DNA of 36,286 bases, taken from Clostridiales bacterium (GTDB lineage: Bacteria > Bacillota > Clostridia > Oscillospirales > Acutalibacteraceae). Each line of letters opens with the position of its first letter. Position 1 is the first letter of the stretch. Under the pieces are notes generated by a model, which was not told where the DNA came from, searched no databases, and saw only the letters and a list, made by a program, of their open reading frames with translations. The stretch covers positions 1 through 36,286 of the forward strand of contig JAAWQC010000025.1 in NCBI GenBank assembly GCA_022800315.1, written 5' to 3'. The position numbers were made by a program, and so were the translations under genes. This document shows positions 18,643 through 26,772 of this stretch, piece after piece.

Positions 18643-18676
18643 CCGTCCGCAGGAAAAACCTGCGGACGGTTTTCAT
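18643..18676 (+). terminator. Terminator of the P-ATPase gene
   Basis: CCGTCCGCAGG (18643-18653), AAAAA loop, CCTGCGGACGG (18659-18669), then TTTTCAT. This is a classic intrinsic terminator. Confidence 0.88.
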
Positions 18677-18732
18677 ATAAATGGGGGTATACGGGAAATA
18701 TTAAAGAAATGATTAAGTTGGCGGCTGTTCGC

Positions 18733-18761
18733 TTGACGGTGGCCGGTACGGCTGGTATAGT
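18733..18761 (+). promoter_or_regulatory. Promoter of the glycosyltransferase-flippase operon
   Basis: TTGACG (18733-18738), 17 nt, TATAGT (18756-18761). The leader to the GTG at 18907 would be about 140 nt. A second TATAAT at 18882-18887 lacks a -35 and is too close to the ribosome binding site to be used for this gene. Confidence 0.65.
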
Positions 18762-18906
18762 GGGTTTTGGCAGTACTTTCCTGCTTCGTTTTCTGCGCAC
18801 CGGGGGCGCTCTCTGCGGCATGTTACAGAATTGTAAGGGTATTTGTAAGATAAACCAATAGGAATTTCCCTTCCCATGGTTTATAATAGGGGCCGGAGGT
18901 GTAGAC

Positions 18907-19968
18907 GTGAAATATTCCATCAATATGTTTTCCCGCGCGTATACCGTCAAGGGACAAGGGGTTGCCTCCGCACACGACGAGCTGGTCGAGCTGGTGAAAA
19001 CCGGCCTTTCGGATAAATTCACTCTGAGCGAGAACAAAATGGTGACGGCGGATATCACCCACTATCACACGGTTAACTTCCGCTATTTCCTGACCCGGCC
19101 CTTTGTCCGCCGGAACGGCGTCACGGTGGGCTATGTCCATTTTCTCCCGGAGACGGTGGATGAGAGCCTGCATCTGGTCGGCCCCATCAAACAGATTTTT
19201 TATAAATACCTGATCGCTTTTTACAAGGGGATGGACCGCCTGGTGGTGGTCAACCCCTATTTTATCGACCGGCTGGCGGCCTACGGCGTCGACCGGAGTA
19301 AAATCACCTATATCCCGAACTTTGTGGATGAGAAGGAGTTTTTTCCCTTTGAGCCTACGCGAAAGGCGGAATTAAAAAAGAAATACGGGCTGGATCCGCA
19401 CAAATTCACGGTGGTCTGCGCCGGCCAGCTCCAGCGGCGAAAAGGGGTGTCCGACTTCGTCCAGTGCGCCAAAGACCTGCCCGACATCCAGTTCCTGTGG
19501 GCAGGCGGTTTTTCCTTCGGGCGCATGACCGACGGGTATGAGGAAATCAGCAAAATGCTGGAGAACCCGCCGCCCAACGCCTTTTTCCCTGGCATCATCG
19601 ACCGGGAAAAAATGAATGAAATCTATAATCTGGCCGATGTCCTGTTCCTTCCCTCCTATGACGAATTGTTCCCCATGATCATATTGGAGGCGATGAACTG
19701 CGGCCTGCCCGTGCTGCTGCGGGACGTGGACCTGTATAAAAATATCCTGTTCGATTTTTATCTGAAGGCAAAGGACGTTTCCGGTTTTGAAGAAGAACTG
19801 CTGCGCCTGCGCGACGATCCCGCTTATTATCAGGCCGCCGTCGGCCATTCCCAGGAGGGCCACCAGTTCTACAACAAGGATCACGTGCTTTCGCTGTGGG
19901 ATACCTTTTACACCAGTCTCGTCACAGAGAAAAAAACGGCACAGGCCCGCCTGAAACGCAACGGCTGA
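18907..19968 (+). CDS. GT4-family glycosyltransferase, probable glycolipid synthase
   Basis: This is a 353-residue retaining glycosyltransferase with two Rossmann-like domains. The N-terminus INMFSRAYTVKGQGVASA resembles the LafB/CpoA type enzymes that add a second sugar to monoglycosyl-diacylglycerol; this likeness is from memory and should be tested. The donor-binding half has 'VVCAGQLQRRKGVSDFV' and the E-x7-E motif (Glu253 and Glu261) before AMNCGLPVLL. There are no membrane helices; it likely acts on the inner face of the membrane. The GTG start has GGAGGT about 7 nt upstream. The next gene starts directly after its TGA and encodes a flippase-like protein, consistent with making and moving a glycolipid. 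It could instead be another lipid- or polymer-linked transferase. Confidence 0.85.
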   Translation: MKYSINMFSRAYTVKGQGVASAHDELVELVKTGLSDKFTLSENKMVTADITHYHTVNFRYFLTRPFVRRNGVTVGYVHFLPETVDESLHLVGPIKQIFYKYLIAFYKGMDRLVVVNPYFIDRLAAYGVDRSKITYIPNFVDEKEFFPFEPTRKAELKKKYGLDPHKFTVVCAGQLQRRKGVSDFVQCAKDLPDIQFLWAGGFSFGRMTDGYEEISKMLENPPPNAFFPGIIDREKMNEIYNLADVLFLPSYDELFPMIILEAMNCGLPVLLRDVDLYKNILFDFYLKAKDVSGFEEELLRLRDDPAYYQAAVGHSQEGHQFYNKDHVLSLWDTFYTSLVTEKKTAQARLKRNG

Positions 19969-20010
19969 ATGCGGACTCTGTCATTACATCCGAAAGGCCA
20001 GGTCCGCGGC

Positions 20011-21141
20011 ATGAAATTCAAGAAACTGAACATCATCCTGATCGTCCTGTCGCTGGTAGCCCTCTTCGTTTATATGGGCTGCGTGGACGGCTTCGGCAAT
20101 ATCCTCAACGCGGTGAAATCCGCCAATCCTTTCTGGATGGGCGGCTCGGTGCTGCTGATGGTGGTCTACTGGGTGCTGGAGGCGGTTATCCTCCACATGG
20201 TGGTGCTGAAATTCCATCGCGGGCAGCGGTTTTCCAGTACCTTCCACACCTCCATGATCGGCCAGTTTTTCAACTGCGTCACTCCGTCGGCCAGCGGCGG
20301 ACAGCCCATGCAGGCAGTGCACATGGTCAAAGCCGGCGTCCCGCTGGGGTATTCCACCTGCGCGCTGCTGATCAAATTTATCGTCTACCAGACCACCCTG
20401 ACCCTGTATTCCCTGGTGATCCTGCTGATCAAATACCGGGAGTTTGCCGAAAAGATCAACGGCTTTGGCTTTTTAATCCTCATCGGCTTTTTTGTCAGCG
20501 CCGCCGTGATGGCAGGACTGATCTGCATCTGCTTTTTCCGCCGGTTCACCCGCTGGGCGGCGGGGGGGATCGTCTCCCTTCTCTGCAGGATGCGCATCAT
20601 CAAGGATAAACAGGAAAAGCTGGATTACATCGACAACGAGCTGCGGCAGTTCCATGACAGTTTCCGTGTTATCAAGCAGAATGTGGGCATGATCGTACAA
20701 ATGGCCCTGCTCAGCGCGCTGCAGCTGACGGTCTTTTATCTCATCCCCTATTTTATCTATCTGTCCTTCGGGCTGCGGGGCGCCCCCATATCCACCGTGC
20801 TGTCCGCCCAGTCCTTCGTCAGCCTGATGTCCTCCTTCGTCCCGCTGCCGGGCGCCATGGGCGGCGCGGAATTCAGCTTCCACGTGCTGTTCGGGTCGCT
20901 GATGCCGGAACGATTCCTCACCACCGCCATCCTGTTCTGGCGGATGATCACCTTTTACCTTCCCATACTGGTGGGCCTGTTCTTCGTGGCCAACTTCCGT
21001 CCCCGCCGCCAAAAAAAGGCGGATATGGCGGAAACAGAAGCGGGCTCCCCCACAGCGGAAGATTTCGAAGCCTCCGGAACACCGGAAACTCCCGCGGCTG
21101 CCGGGGATGCAAAAAACGACTCGCAAAAAGAGAGGCAGTAA
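20011..21141 (+). CDS. Flippase-like membrane protein (lysylphosphatidylglycerol synthase TM family)
   Basis: This is a 376-residue polytopic membrane protein with about eight helices, of the family related to the flippase half of MprF (UPF0104/PF03706 type). Conserved features are 'TPSASGGQPMQA', a helix-rich core and 'FVPLPGAMGGAEFSFHVLFG'. The last 45 residues are a hydrophilic Glu/Pro/Ala-rich tail. There is no aminoacyltransferase domain, so lysinylation of lipids is not expected; moving glycolipids across the membrane is a reasonable inference. The frame also has an ATG at 19969, immediately after the glycosyltransferase TGA, which would add 14 residues (MRTLSLHPKGQVRG). I prefer ATG 20011 because MKFKKLNIILIVLSL is a normal membrane-protein N-terminus, though neither start has a good ribosome site. 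Confidence 0.83.
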   Translation: MKFKKLNIILIVLSLVALFVYMGCVDGFGNILNAVKSANPFWMGGSVLLMVVYWVLEAVILHMVVLKFHRGQRFSSTFHTSMIGQFFNCVTPSASGGQPMQAVHMVKAGVPLGYSTCALLIKFIVYQTTLTLYSLVILLIKYREFAEKINGFGFLILIGFFVSAAVMAGLICICFFRRFTRWAAGGIVSLLCRMRIIKDKQEKLDYIDNELRQFHDSFRVIKQNVGMIVQMALLSALQLTVFYLIPYFIYLSFGLRGAPISTVLSAQSFVSLMSSFVPLPGAMGGAEFSFHVLFGSLMPERFLTTAILFWRMITFYLPILVGLFFVANFRPRRQKKADMAETEAGSPTAEDFEASGTPETPAAAGDAKNDSQKERQ

Positions 21142-21167
21142 GCGGCACCGCTTACCTGCCTCCTTTT
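21132..21167 (+). terminator. Terminator overlapping the end of the flippase-like gene
   Basis: GAGGCAGTAAGCGG (21132-21145) pairs with CCGCTTACCTGCCTC (21148-21162, one bulged C), followed by CTTTTAC. The stop codon TAA lies in the stem. Only 33 nt remain before the next gene and no promoter is visible in them, so partial read-through is likely. Confidence 0.75.
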
Positions 21168-21200
21168 ACACTAATCAGACAAAGGAAAGAGGCGTTATCC

Positions 21201-21539
21201 ATGGATTTGAGCAATGAACTGTACCGGCTGTTTCTGGCCGGTGTCGGCGCGGCCGCCCTCACGGCGGAAAAGGGCAGGGAACTGGTCGATTCCTTCGTGG
21301 AAAAGGGGGAGCTGACGGTGGAGCAGGGCAAGGTGCTCAACGAGGAGCTCCGCCGCGACATCAAACACCGGGCCCAGGCGGTCTGTACGCCCGCCCCTGC
21401 CGACGAAAACGGGTTGGACGGGCTGTTCGGCAGGCTCGACCGCCTGAGCGACGAGGAGCGCGCCGCCGTGCTCCGCCACTTGGAGCAACAGCAAACCGAC
21501 GGCGCCGGTAAAACGAACGATGAAACAACAGCAGAATAA
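21201..21539 (+). CDS. Phasin-like small helical protein
   Basis: This is a 112-residue protein, helical and charged, with a short apolar N-terminal helix 'LYRLFLAGVGAAALTAEKG' and then 'ELVDSFVEKGELTVEQGKVLNEELRRDI'. This is the pattern of the small phasin-family-like proteins that often precede UbiB-type genes in Firmicutes. The C-terminal 45 residues are polar, with a possible coiled coil 'LDRLSDEERAAVLRHLEQQQ'. GGAAAGAGG precedes the ATG. It overlaps the start of the UbiB-family gene by 20 nt, so the two are translationally linked. No polyhydroxyalkanoate genes are present, so granule binding is not implied; membrane-edge association or partnership with the kinase-like protein is inference. 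Confidence 0.72.
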   Translation: MDLSNELYRLFLAGVGAAALTAEKGRELVDSFVEKGELTVEQGKVLNEELRRDIKHRAQAVCTPAPADENGLDGLFGRLDRLSDEERAAVLRHLEQQQTDGAGKTNDETTAE

Positions 21540-23130
21540 TCCGGCGGCACCGGAGGATCAGGCGAAAACCGGACCCCGCCTGCGGGAAATCCTGGGGGTG
21601 CTGCGCCGCAGCGGCCTGCTGACCCGCCCCACCCCTGAAAAGCTGCGCACGGCCATCGAGGAGCTGGGACCCACCTTCATCAAATTCGGGCAGATTCTCT
21701 CCATGCGGGCGGATATCCTGCCCCAGAGCTATTGCGACGAGCTGACCCGTCTGCGCACCGAGGTGCGCCCTCTCCCCTTCGAGGACATACGGCAGGTGAT
21801 CGAAGAGGAATATGGCGCACCGCTTCAGCGGGTCTTCGCGCAGGTGGACAGGGAACCTGTCGGTTCTGCCTCTATCGCCCAGGTGCACCGGGCAGCTCTG
21901 CCCGACGGTACGCCGGTGGTGATCAAGGTGCAGCGCCCCGGTATCCGGGAGACGATGGCGCGGGACGTGGTGCTGATGAAGCGGGTCCTGCGCCTGCTGT
22001 CCCGGGTGGGCCGTCTGGGGGATACCCTTGATTTTTCGATGGTTCTGGACGAAATGTGGACCGCCGCCCAGCAGGAGATGGATTTTCTGCTGGAAGCGGA
22101 GCATATGGAAACCTTTTCTAAACTTAACGCCGGAGTGCGGTACGTCACCTGCCCCCGGGTGGAGCACCGCCTGACCACCTCCCGACTGCTGGTGATGGAG
22201 GCGGTGGACGGCGTGCGCATCGACTGTCTCAGCGAGCTGAAAGCGGCGGGCTATGATCCCGCCGAGATCGGGGAAAAGCTGGCCGAAAATTACGTCAAAC
22301 AGGTGCTGGACGACGCGTTTTTCCACGCCGACCCTCATCCAGGCAACCTGTGGGTGCGGGCGGGCAAAATCGTCTGGCTGGATTTCGGCATGATGGGCCG
22401 TCTCTCGGCCCGGGACCGGGACCTGCTCCGCCGGGCCATACGGGCAATGGCTGCGGAAGAGATCGACGAACTCAAAACGGTGGTGCTGACCCTGGGGGTG
22501 GTGCGGGGCAAAATCAACCACCACCGTCTGTACACCGATCTGGACGATTTCGTCACCCGGTACGGCTCCATGGACCTGGGCAGCCTCGACATGGGCGTAT
22601 TGGTACAGGAGCTGCTGCAGATCGCCCAGGGTAACAACATCGCCCTGCCGGCGGGCATCAGTATGCTGGCGCGCGGCATGGTCACCATCGAGGGGGTACT
22701 CACCGCCTGCTGTCCCGAGGTCAGCCTGATGCAGATCATCAGCCGCCATATCCTGGCTGACCAGACCGCCGGCCTCGATGCTGAAAAAGAATTCCGTCAG
22801 GCCCTCAAAGGACTGCACGGCTTCTTCGGCCGCGGGGTGGAGCTGCCGGCCCGGCTGCACGACCTGCTGAAGATGACCGCCAAAGGCCAGGCCAAGCTGA
22901 ACGTGGAGCTGACCGGCTCGGAAGAGCCGCTGGACCGGCTCGACCGCATGATAAACCGGCTGGCGCTGGGTCTGGTTACGGCGGCCCTGCTGCTGGGCTC
23001 CTGCCTGATGGCCACGATGGAGGCCGGGCCCCGCCTGTGGGGTCTGCCCCTCCCTGCCGCCGTCGGCTTCCTGTTATCCCTGCTGGCCGGCGCGGCTCTG
23101 TGGAGGGCCGGGAGGAAAAAACGGAAATAG
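21520..23130 (+). CDS. UbiB/AarF/ABC1-family kinase-like protein
   Basis: This is a 536-residue atypical protein-kinase-like ATPase. The family signature KxGQ is KFGQ (55-58). The Ala-rich nucleotide loop and lysine are in PVGSASIAQVHRA followed by VVIKVQRP. The catalytic loop is HADPHPGN (269-276) and the metal-binding DFG is at 288-290. Two C-terminal membrane helices (about 483-503 and 510-530) anchor it. UbiB proteins support ubiquinone synthesis in aerobes, but no quinone gene is near and this organism looks strictly anaerobic, so an unrelated lipid or membrane role is more likely. It overlaps the phasin-like gene upstream and ends at a shared bidirectional terminator. Confidence 0.9.
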   Translation: MKQQQNNPAAPEDQAKTGPRLREILGVLRRSGLLTRPTPEKLRTAIEELGPTFIKFGQILSMRADILPQSYCDELTRLRTEVRPLPFEDIRQVIEEEYGAPLQRVFAQVDREPVGSASIAQVHRAALPDGTPVVIKVQRPGIRETMARDVVLMKRVLRLLSRVGRLGDTLDFSMVLDEMWTAAQQEMDFLLEAEHMETFSKLNAGVRYVTCPRVEHRLTTSRLLVMEAVDGVRIDCLSELKAAGYDPAEIGEKLAENYVKQVLDDAFFHADPHPGNLWVRAGKIVWLDFGMMGRLSARDRDLLRRAIRAMAAEEIDELKTVVLTLGVVRGKINHHRLYTDLDDFVTRYGSMDLGSLDMGVLVQELLQIAQGNNIALPAGISMLARGMVTIEGVLTACCPEVSLMQIISRHILADQTAGLDAEKEFRQALKGLHGFFGRGVELPARLHDLLKMTAKGQAKLNVELTGSEEPLDRLDRMINRLALGLVTAALLLGSCLMATMEAGPRLWGLPLPAAVGFLLSLLAGAALWRAGRKKRK

Positions 23131-23134
23131 CGAC

Positions 23135-23179
23135 AAAAAGAAGCGAAGGGTTTTCCATCCTTCGCTTCTTTTATTTATT
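23135..23179. terminator. Bidirectional terminator between convergent genes
   Basis: AAGAAGCGAAGG (23138-23149) pairs with CCTTCGCTTCTT (23159-23170). TTATTTATT follows on the plus strand and TTTTTGTCG on the minus strand, so it can stop the UbiB-family transcript and the membrane-protein transcript from the right. Confidence 0.88.
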
Positions 23180-23195
23180 ATGTCAGGGCCGCCGG

Positions 23196-23804
23196 TCAGT
23201 ACCGCACTTTTTTCATCTTCTTTTCCCCGCTGCCGCGGGTATAGAACCAATAGAACAGCACCCCGTTAACCGCCAACAGGAACAGCCGCCCCCCGATAGG
23301 GGTCAGCAGGCCGTCCGTCCAATGAAAGAGGACAGTGGCATATCCGCACAGCGTGTTAAAGACGGGATGATCCACCATGCCTACCAGCAGCACGGGAACC
23401 GCCAGCAGCAGGGAAAACCCGGCAAGCGCCGCACCGAAGCGCCGGGGCCTGTACCAGCCGCCTTTCCTGTCCCACCGGCTCTGTTTGCTGAGAAATCCAA
23501 AGCTGAGCGCCATCAAGGTCAGCCATGAGGCGAAGCTGAGCATCCAGGCCCACACACCCGCCTCCCGTATCGCCTTGCCGGTTTCGTGGGGCAGACAGCT
23601 ATTGACCAGAAGCTGCAGGGCAAAGCTGACGACAAAATAGGCAATCAGCATCGCTGTCACACACAGGGCGGCATATCCCAGCAGCAGCTCAAAGAAACGC
23701 AGTATCACTGTGGCGATGGAAACGGTAAACCGTAGCAGCTTTTTTAAGAAAAGCAGCAGTCCGTCGCGGCGGCACGCAGCGGCACGGCGCCTCTCATTTT
23801 TCAA
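23196..23804 (-). CDS. Unknown four-helix membrane protein
   Basis: This is a 202-residue protein that I do not recognise. It has four hydrophobic spans, a basic loop with 'SKQSRWDRKGGWYRPRRFG' between the second and third, and a basic C-terminus (GEKKMKKVRY). The frame is open from 23846, but GGGAGGGG stands 5 nt before a TTG at 23804, which gives a normal charged N-terminus, so I use that. It starts 38 nt after the end of the PAS-GGDEF-EAL gene on the same strand, so the two are probably co-transcribed and the membrane protein could be an effector or partner in c-di-GMP signalling. That link is only from position. Confidence 0.7.
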   Translation of the reverse strand: MKNERRRAAACRRDGLLLFLKKLLRFTVSIATVILRFFELLLGYAALCVTAMLIAYFVVSFALQLLVNSCLPHETGKAIREAGVWAWMLSFASWLTLMALSFGFLSKQSRWDRKGGWYRPRRFGAALAGFSLLLAVPVLLVGMVDHPVFNTLCGYATVLFHWTDGLLTPIGGRLFLLAVNGVLFYWFYTRGSGEKKMKKVRY

Positions 23805-23842
23805 CGGAACCCCTCCCAACACAAATAGGTGGACGGACGCCG

Positions 23843-25942
23843 TCACCGGGACGGCCAGACCAGCTCTTCAAACTCGGAGACAGGCAGCGGGCGGGAAAAG
23901 ACGAACCCCTGCACCATGTCGCAGCCCGTCCGCCGCAGAAACGTCTCCTGGGGTTTGGTTTCCACCCCTTCCGCCACCGTGTGCATCTGCAGGTCCCTGG
24001 CGAGATCGACCACCGAGTGGACCACGGTACATTCCCGCGGATCGTCCATGTTTTCAGCGGAAAAGAAGGCGCGGTCCAGCTTTAGTACATCCACATCCAG
24101 ATCCTTGAGTATATTCAGCGAAGAATAGCCGCTGCCGAAATCGTCCATGGAACACAGGAATCCCGCCTGATGAATGTGTTCGATCACCTGCGTAAACGCC
24201 TGAGGGTTTTCAAATACCATGGTTTCGGTCAGTTCCAATTCCAGTAAACAGGCAGGTATACCGTAGCGGGTGCGAATCTCCACATACCGGTCGAGGCAAT
24301 CCTGCTCAACAAAATGCCGACGCGACATGTTGACCGAAACGACCACCGGCTCCCTGCCGTCTTCCAGCCACTTTTTCAGCAGCCGGCACACCTCTTCGAA
24401 TACGTACAGGTCCAGGGGGACGATAAAACCGTTCTTCTCAAACAGAGGAATAAAACTGCCGGGAGGGATCAACCCCTCCTGCGGGTCGTTCCACCGCACC
24501 AGCGCCTCCGCCCCCGTTACACGGTTCTCGCGCAGGGACAGCTTGGGCTGGAGGTATACCTCGAATTCCTTATGCTCCAGCGCATCCCGCATCCGGTTTT
24601 CGATATCCTTCTCTTTCACCAGCCGTGCCTGCTCCTCCTCGGAATACCGGCGGCAGGCACACAGCCGCGCATTCTCCACCTCGCGTATCCCCTTGCGGGC
24701 AATTTGCGCCCGGTCCCGTATTTTGGTCATGGACAGGGCCGGATCGTCAATGTCGTAAATCCCCGCGGTAAACGACAGGATATATTTGTGATTCTTTTCT
24801 TCGTTGAAGCGATTGATTTGTTCCGCCGCTGCGCTCAGCCGGCCGGGGATATCCTCTTTATCCCCCGTGTGCAGCAGCAGGACAAAGTTGTCCGCTGAGG
24901 TACGGGCGAGATACTCCCCTTCTTCCATAAAGGGCACGAGGGTTTCATAAATATAACGAAGGGTCCGGTCGCCGGCCCCGCTCCCGCCCAAATCGTTGAT
25001 CAGCTGAAATTTCTGCAGGTTTAGCCACACCAAGGAATAGGTCCCGGCCGGCGCGGCGCGGACGGCTTCCCCCGCCACCCTCTCGAACCGTGTGCGGTTG
25101 AACCCGCCGGTCACCGAATCGATATAGGCCAGCTTTTCCAGTTCCCGGTTGCTCTCCTCCAAAGCGATCCGCTGCCCTGTGAGCTGGGTAATATCGTCGA
25201 AAATGAACAGGTAGACGGGGTCGCCGCCCACCCGGTCGACACATTCCCCCGCCACCCGCAAAAAAACGTCCTCACCCGAAGCGTTCCCGGTGCGGATAGT
25301 AAAGGATGCGGGTTCCCCTCGCCGCAGAGTCTCATGCCGTTCGACCAAAGGCGCCAGACCCTCCTGCGCTCGCAGGAGGGTCATCGGCAGGCTTTTACGC
25401 GCTCCGAAGACATCGGCAAAGCGCGGATTGGCCTTCATCAGGGTATAGCCGTCGGTAGTCACCAGATATTTCGCGATATACCCCGGCAGGTTGTTGTAGG
25501 TGACTGACTGCTCCAATTGTGTCTGCATCTGGTCGGTGATATCGGTCATGACCGAGTACGACACACCGTATCCCCGCACCGTTTCATCGGTGATGTTTCC
25601 CACCAGCTTGATCCAAAGCCGCCGTCCGTCCCGATGAGGCATTCGGCAGACATATTCGTATTTTTTCCGGCCCGCGGACAGGGCGCCGGTTACCACCTCG
25701 CCCAGCGCCTGCCACTCGTCAGGAGCGTCGCGGTAGTACAGGTCACACTGATTGTGGAAAAGCGCCTCGTATTCCTCTTTCGTATAACCGAACATACGGT
25801 AATACCGGTCGTTGGCCCAGATCACCGTAAAATGTTCGTCCAGCAGATGCTTGCTCACGCTCACGTCCAAGGAGCTCATCAACAGGCTGTAATCCCGATC
25901 CGGTTTGAATATATCGGTGTCCCGGTCATGCGGTTCTGACAT
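23843..25942 (-). CDS. PAS-PAS-GGDEF-EAL protein, probable c-di-GMP phosphodiesterase
   Basis: This is a 699-residue cytoplasmic signalling protein. A PAS domain is at about 25-138 ('VIWANDRYYRMFGYTKEEYE') and a second PAS-like domain at about 145-255. A GGDEF domain spans about 270-430, whose active-site loop reads SADNF (349-353) instead of GGDEF, so cyclase activity is not expected. The EAL domain (about 452-690) is complete: EAL (479-481), Asn538, ELELTET (568-574), DDFGSGYS (600-607), Lys621, AEGVET (657-662) and QGF (678-680). These residues bind c-di-GMP and the two metals, so the protein should cleave c-di-GMP, perhaps tuned by GTP on the degenerate GGDEF domain. The ATG has AAAGGA about 10 nt upstream and a promoter at 25984-26012. 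Confidence 0.92.
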   Translation of the reverse strand: MSEPHDRDTDIFKPDRDYSLLMSSLDVSVSKHLLDEHFTVIWANDRYYRMFGYTKEEYEALFHNQCDLYYRDAPDEWQALGEVVTGALSAGRKKYEYVCRMPHRDGRRLWIKLVGNITDETVRGYGVSYSVMTDITDQMQTQLEQSVTYNNLPGYIAKYLVTTDGYTLMKANPRFADVFGARKSLPMTLLRAQEGLAPLVERHETLRRGEPASFTIRTGNASGEDVFLRVAGECVDRVGGDPVYLFIFDDITQLTGQRIALEESNRELEKLAYIDSVTGGFNRTRFERVAGEAVRAAPAGTYSLVWLNLQKFQLINDLGGSGAGDRTLRYIYETLVPFMEEGEYLARTSADNFVLLLHTGDKEDIPGRLSAAAEQINRFNEEKNHKYILSFTAGIYDIDDPALSMTKIRDRAQIARKGIREVENARLCACRRYSEEEQARLVKEKDIENRMRDALEHKEFEVYLQPKLSLRENRVTGAEALVRWNDPQEGLIPPGSFIPLFEKNGFIVPLDLYVFEEVCRLLKKWLEDGREPVVVSVNMSRRHFVEQDCLDRYVEIRTRYGIPACLLELELTETMVFENPQAFTQVIEHIHQAGFLCSMDDFGSGYSSLNILKDLDVDVLKLDRAFFSAENMDDPRECTVVHSVVDLARDLQMHTVAEGVETKPQETFLRRTGCDMVQGFVFSRPLPVSEFEELVWPSR

Positions 25943-25983
25943 AAACAGACGTCCTTTCCCGGTTAACTCAAGGGATTGTTCCT

Positions 25984-26012
25984 ATCATATCACGCTGTAA
26001 GGGGGAAATCAA
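25984..26012 (-). promoter_or_regulatory. Promoter of the PAS-GGDEF-EAL gene
   Basis: On the minus strand TTGATT (26007-26012), 17 nt, TATGAT (25984-25989), with a TG one base before the -10. The leader would be about 35 nt. Confidence 0.65.
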
Positions 26013-26058
26013 ACGAGAACCCTGCTGCTTATCCTTTTATCCATAAAGACTTTTGCCG

Positions 26059-26066
26059 CATACAAT
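26059..26066 (+). promoter_or_regulatory. Possible sporulation-type -10 element of the collagen-like gene
   Basis: CATACAAT resembles the -10 of sporulation sigma-E (and the CATAnnnT core of sigma-K). No convincing -35 is visible at the expected distance. It would give a leader of about 30 nt. The function of the gene as a spore-surface candidate fits, but this is an inference from eight bases. Confidence 0.33.
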
Positions 26067-26103
26067 GGACTGGCATCTAGAATCATGTGAGGAGGTCACA
26101 AAC

Positions 26104-26736
26104 TTGAATCATTACCGCCCCTATTGCTGTTGTTTTCCTGTACTCTGCCCCCCGCCCGGGCCCATCGGGCCCATCGGACCCACCGGGCCGACGGGAGCTG
26201 CTGGAGTCACCGGGCCTACCGGCCCGACAGGCGCGACCGGGGCCACGGGGCCGCAGGGCGAACCCGGCGAAACCGCCAGCGGGCTTACCGCCTACGGCGG
26301 ATTGTACAACGCCGGTACCCAGCTCGTCTTCTTCACGGCGTCGGACACCGATGTGCAGGTACGCCTGAATACCGCCATGCCACTGCGAAACGTGGCCGCC
26401 GCCGGCAACAACACCCTGACCATCCAGACGGCGGGAGACTACGAAATCAACTACAATATGCTGCTGAACACCAGCAAGGCCTCGACGGTATCCTATGGGG
26501 TGCGGCGAAACGGAACGGTCATCCCCGCCACCAGAGGTTCCCAGACCATGGCGGCGGACGATACCACCGGCCTGTCGTTCGACGGGCGGCTGTCCGCTTC
26601 CACCATCGTCACGCTGGCCGCCGGCGATGTGCTGGACCTGGTTGTTTCGGTGGTGCGGACGCTGCCGCCCAATCTGGATGCGGTCATCAACGGCTACGCC
26701 AACGCCACCCTGAGCGTCAAAAAGCTCGATATGTAA
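26104..26736 (+). CDS. Collagen-like BclA-type surface protein
   Basis: This is a 211-residue protein. A short Cys-rich head (Cys8, 9, 10 and 15) and Pro run lead into 13 perfect Gly-X-Y triplets (residues 19-57, mostly GPT, GAT and GPI), the collagen triple-helix signature. Residues about 60-211 form a beta-sandwich of the BclA C-terminal kind ('[16 protein letters not shown]', '[18 protein letters not shown]', '[11 protein letters not shown]'), which trimerises in exosporium proteins. There is no signal peptide, as is usual for spore-coat or exosporium proteins. A longer frame opens at a TTG at 26053, but AGGAGGT (26090-26096) sits 7 nt before TTG 26104, which I take as the start. It is a single gene, convergent with clpC. 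Spore-surface placement is an inference. Confidence 0.85.
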   Translation: MNHYRPYCCCFPVLCPPPGPIGPIGPTGPTGAAGVTGPTGPTGATGATGPQGEPGETASGLTAYGGLYNAGTQLVFFTASDTDVQVRLNTAMPLRNVAAAGNNTLTIQTAGDYEINYNMLLNTSKASTVSYGVRRNGTVIPATRGSQTMAADDTTGLSFDGRLSASTIVTLAAGDVLDLVVSVVRTLPPNLDAVINGYANATLSVKKLDM

Positions 26737-26772
26737 AAAAGAGCCTCCGACTGTGCCGGAGGCTCTTCCTGT
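26733..26772. terminator. Bidirectional terminator between the collagen-like gene and clpC
   Basis: AAGAGCCTCCG (26739-26749) pairs with CGGAGGCTCTT (26757-26767). On the minus strand it is followed by a run of T, ideal for ending the clpC operon; on the plus strand the T-tract is weaker. Confidence 0.85.
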
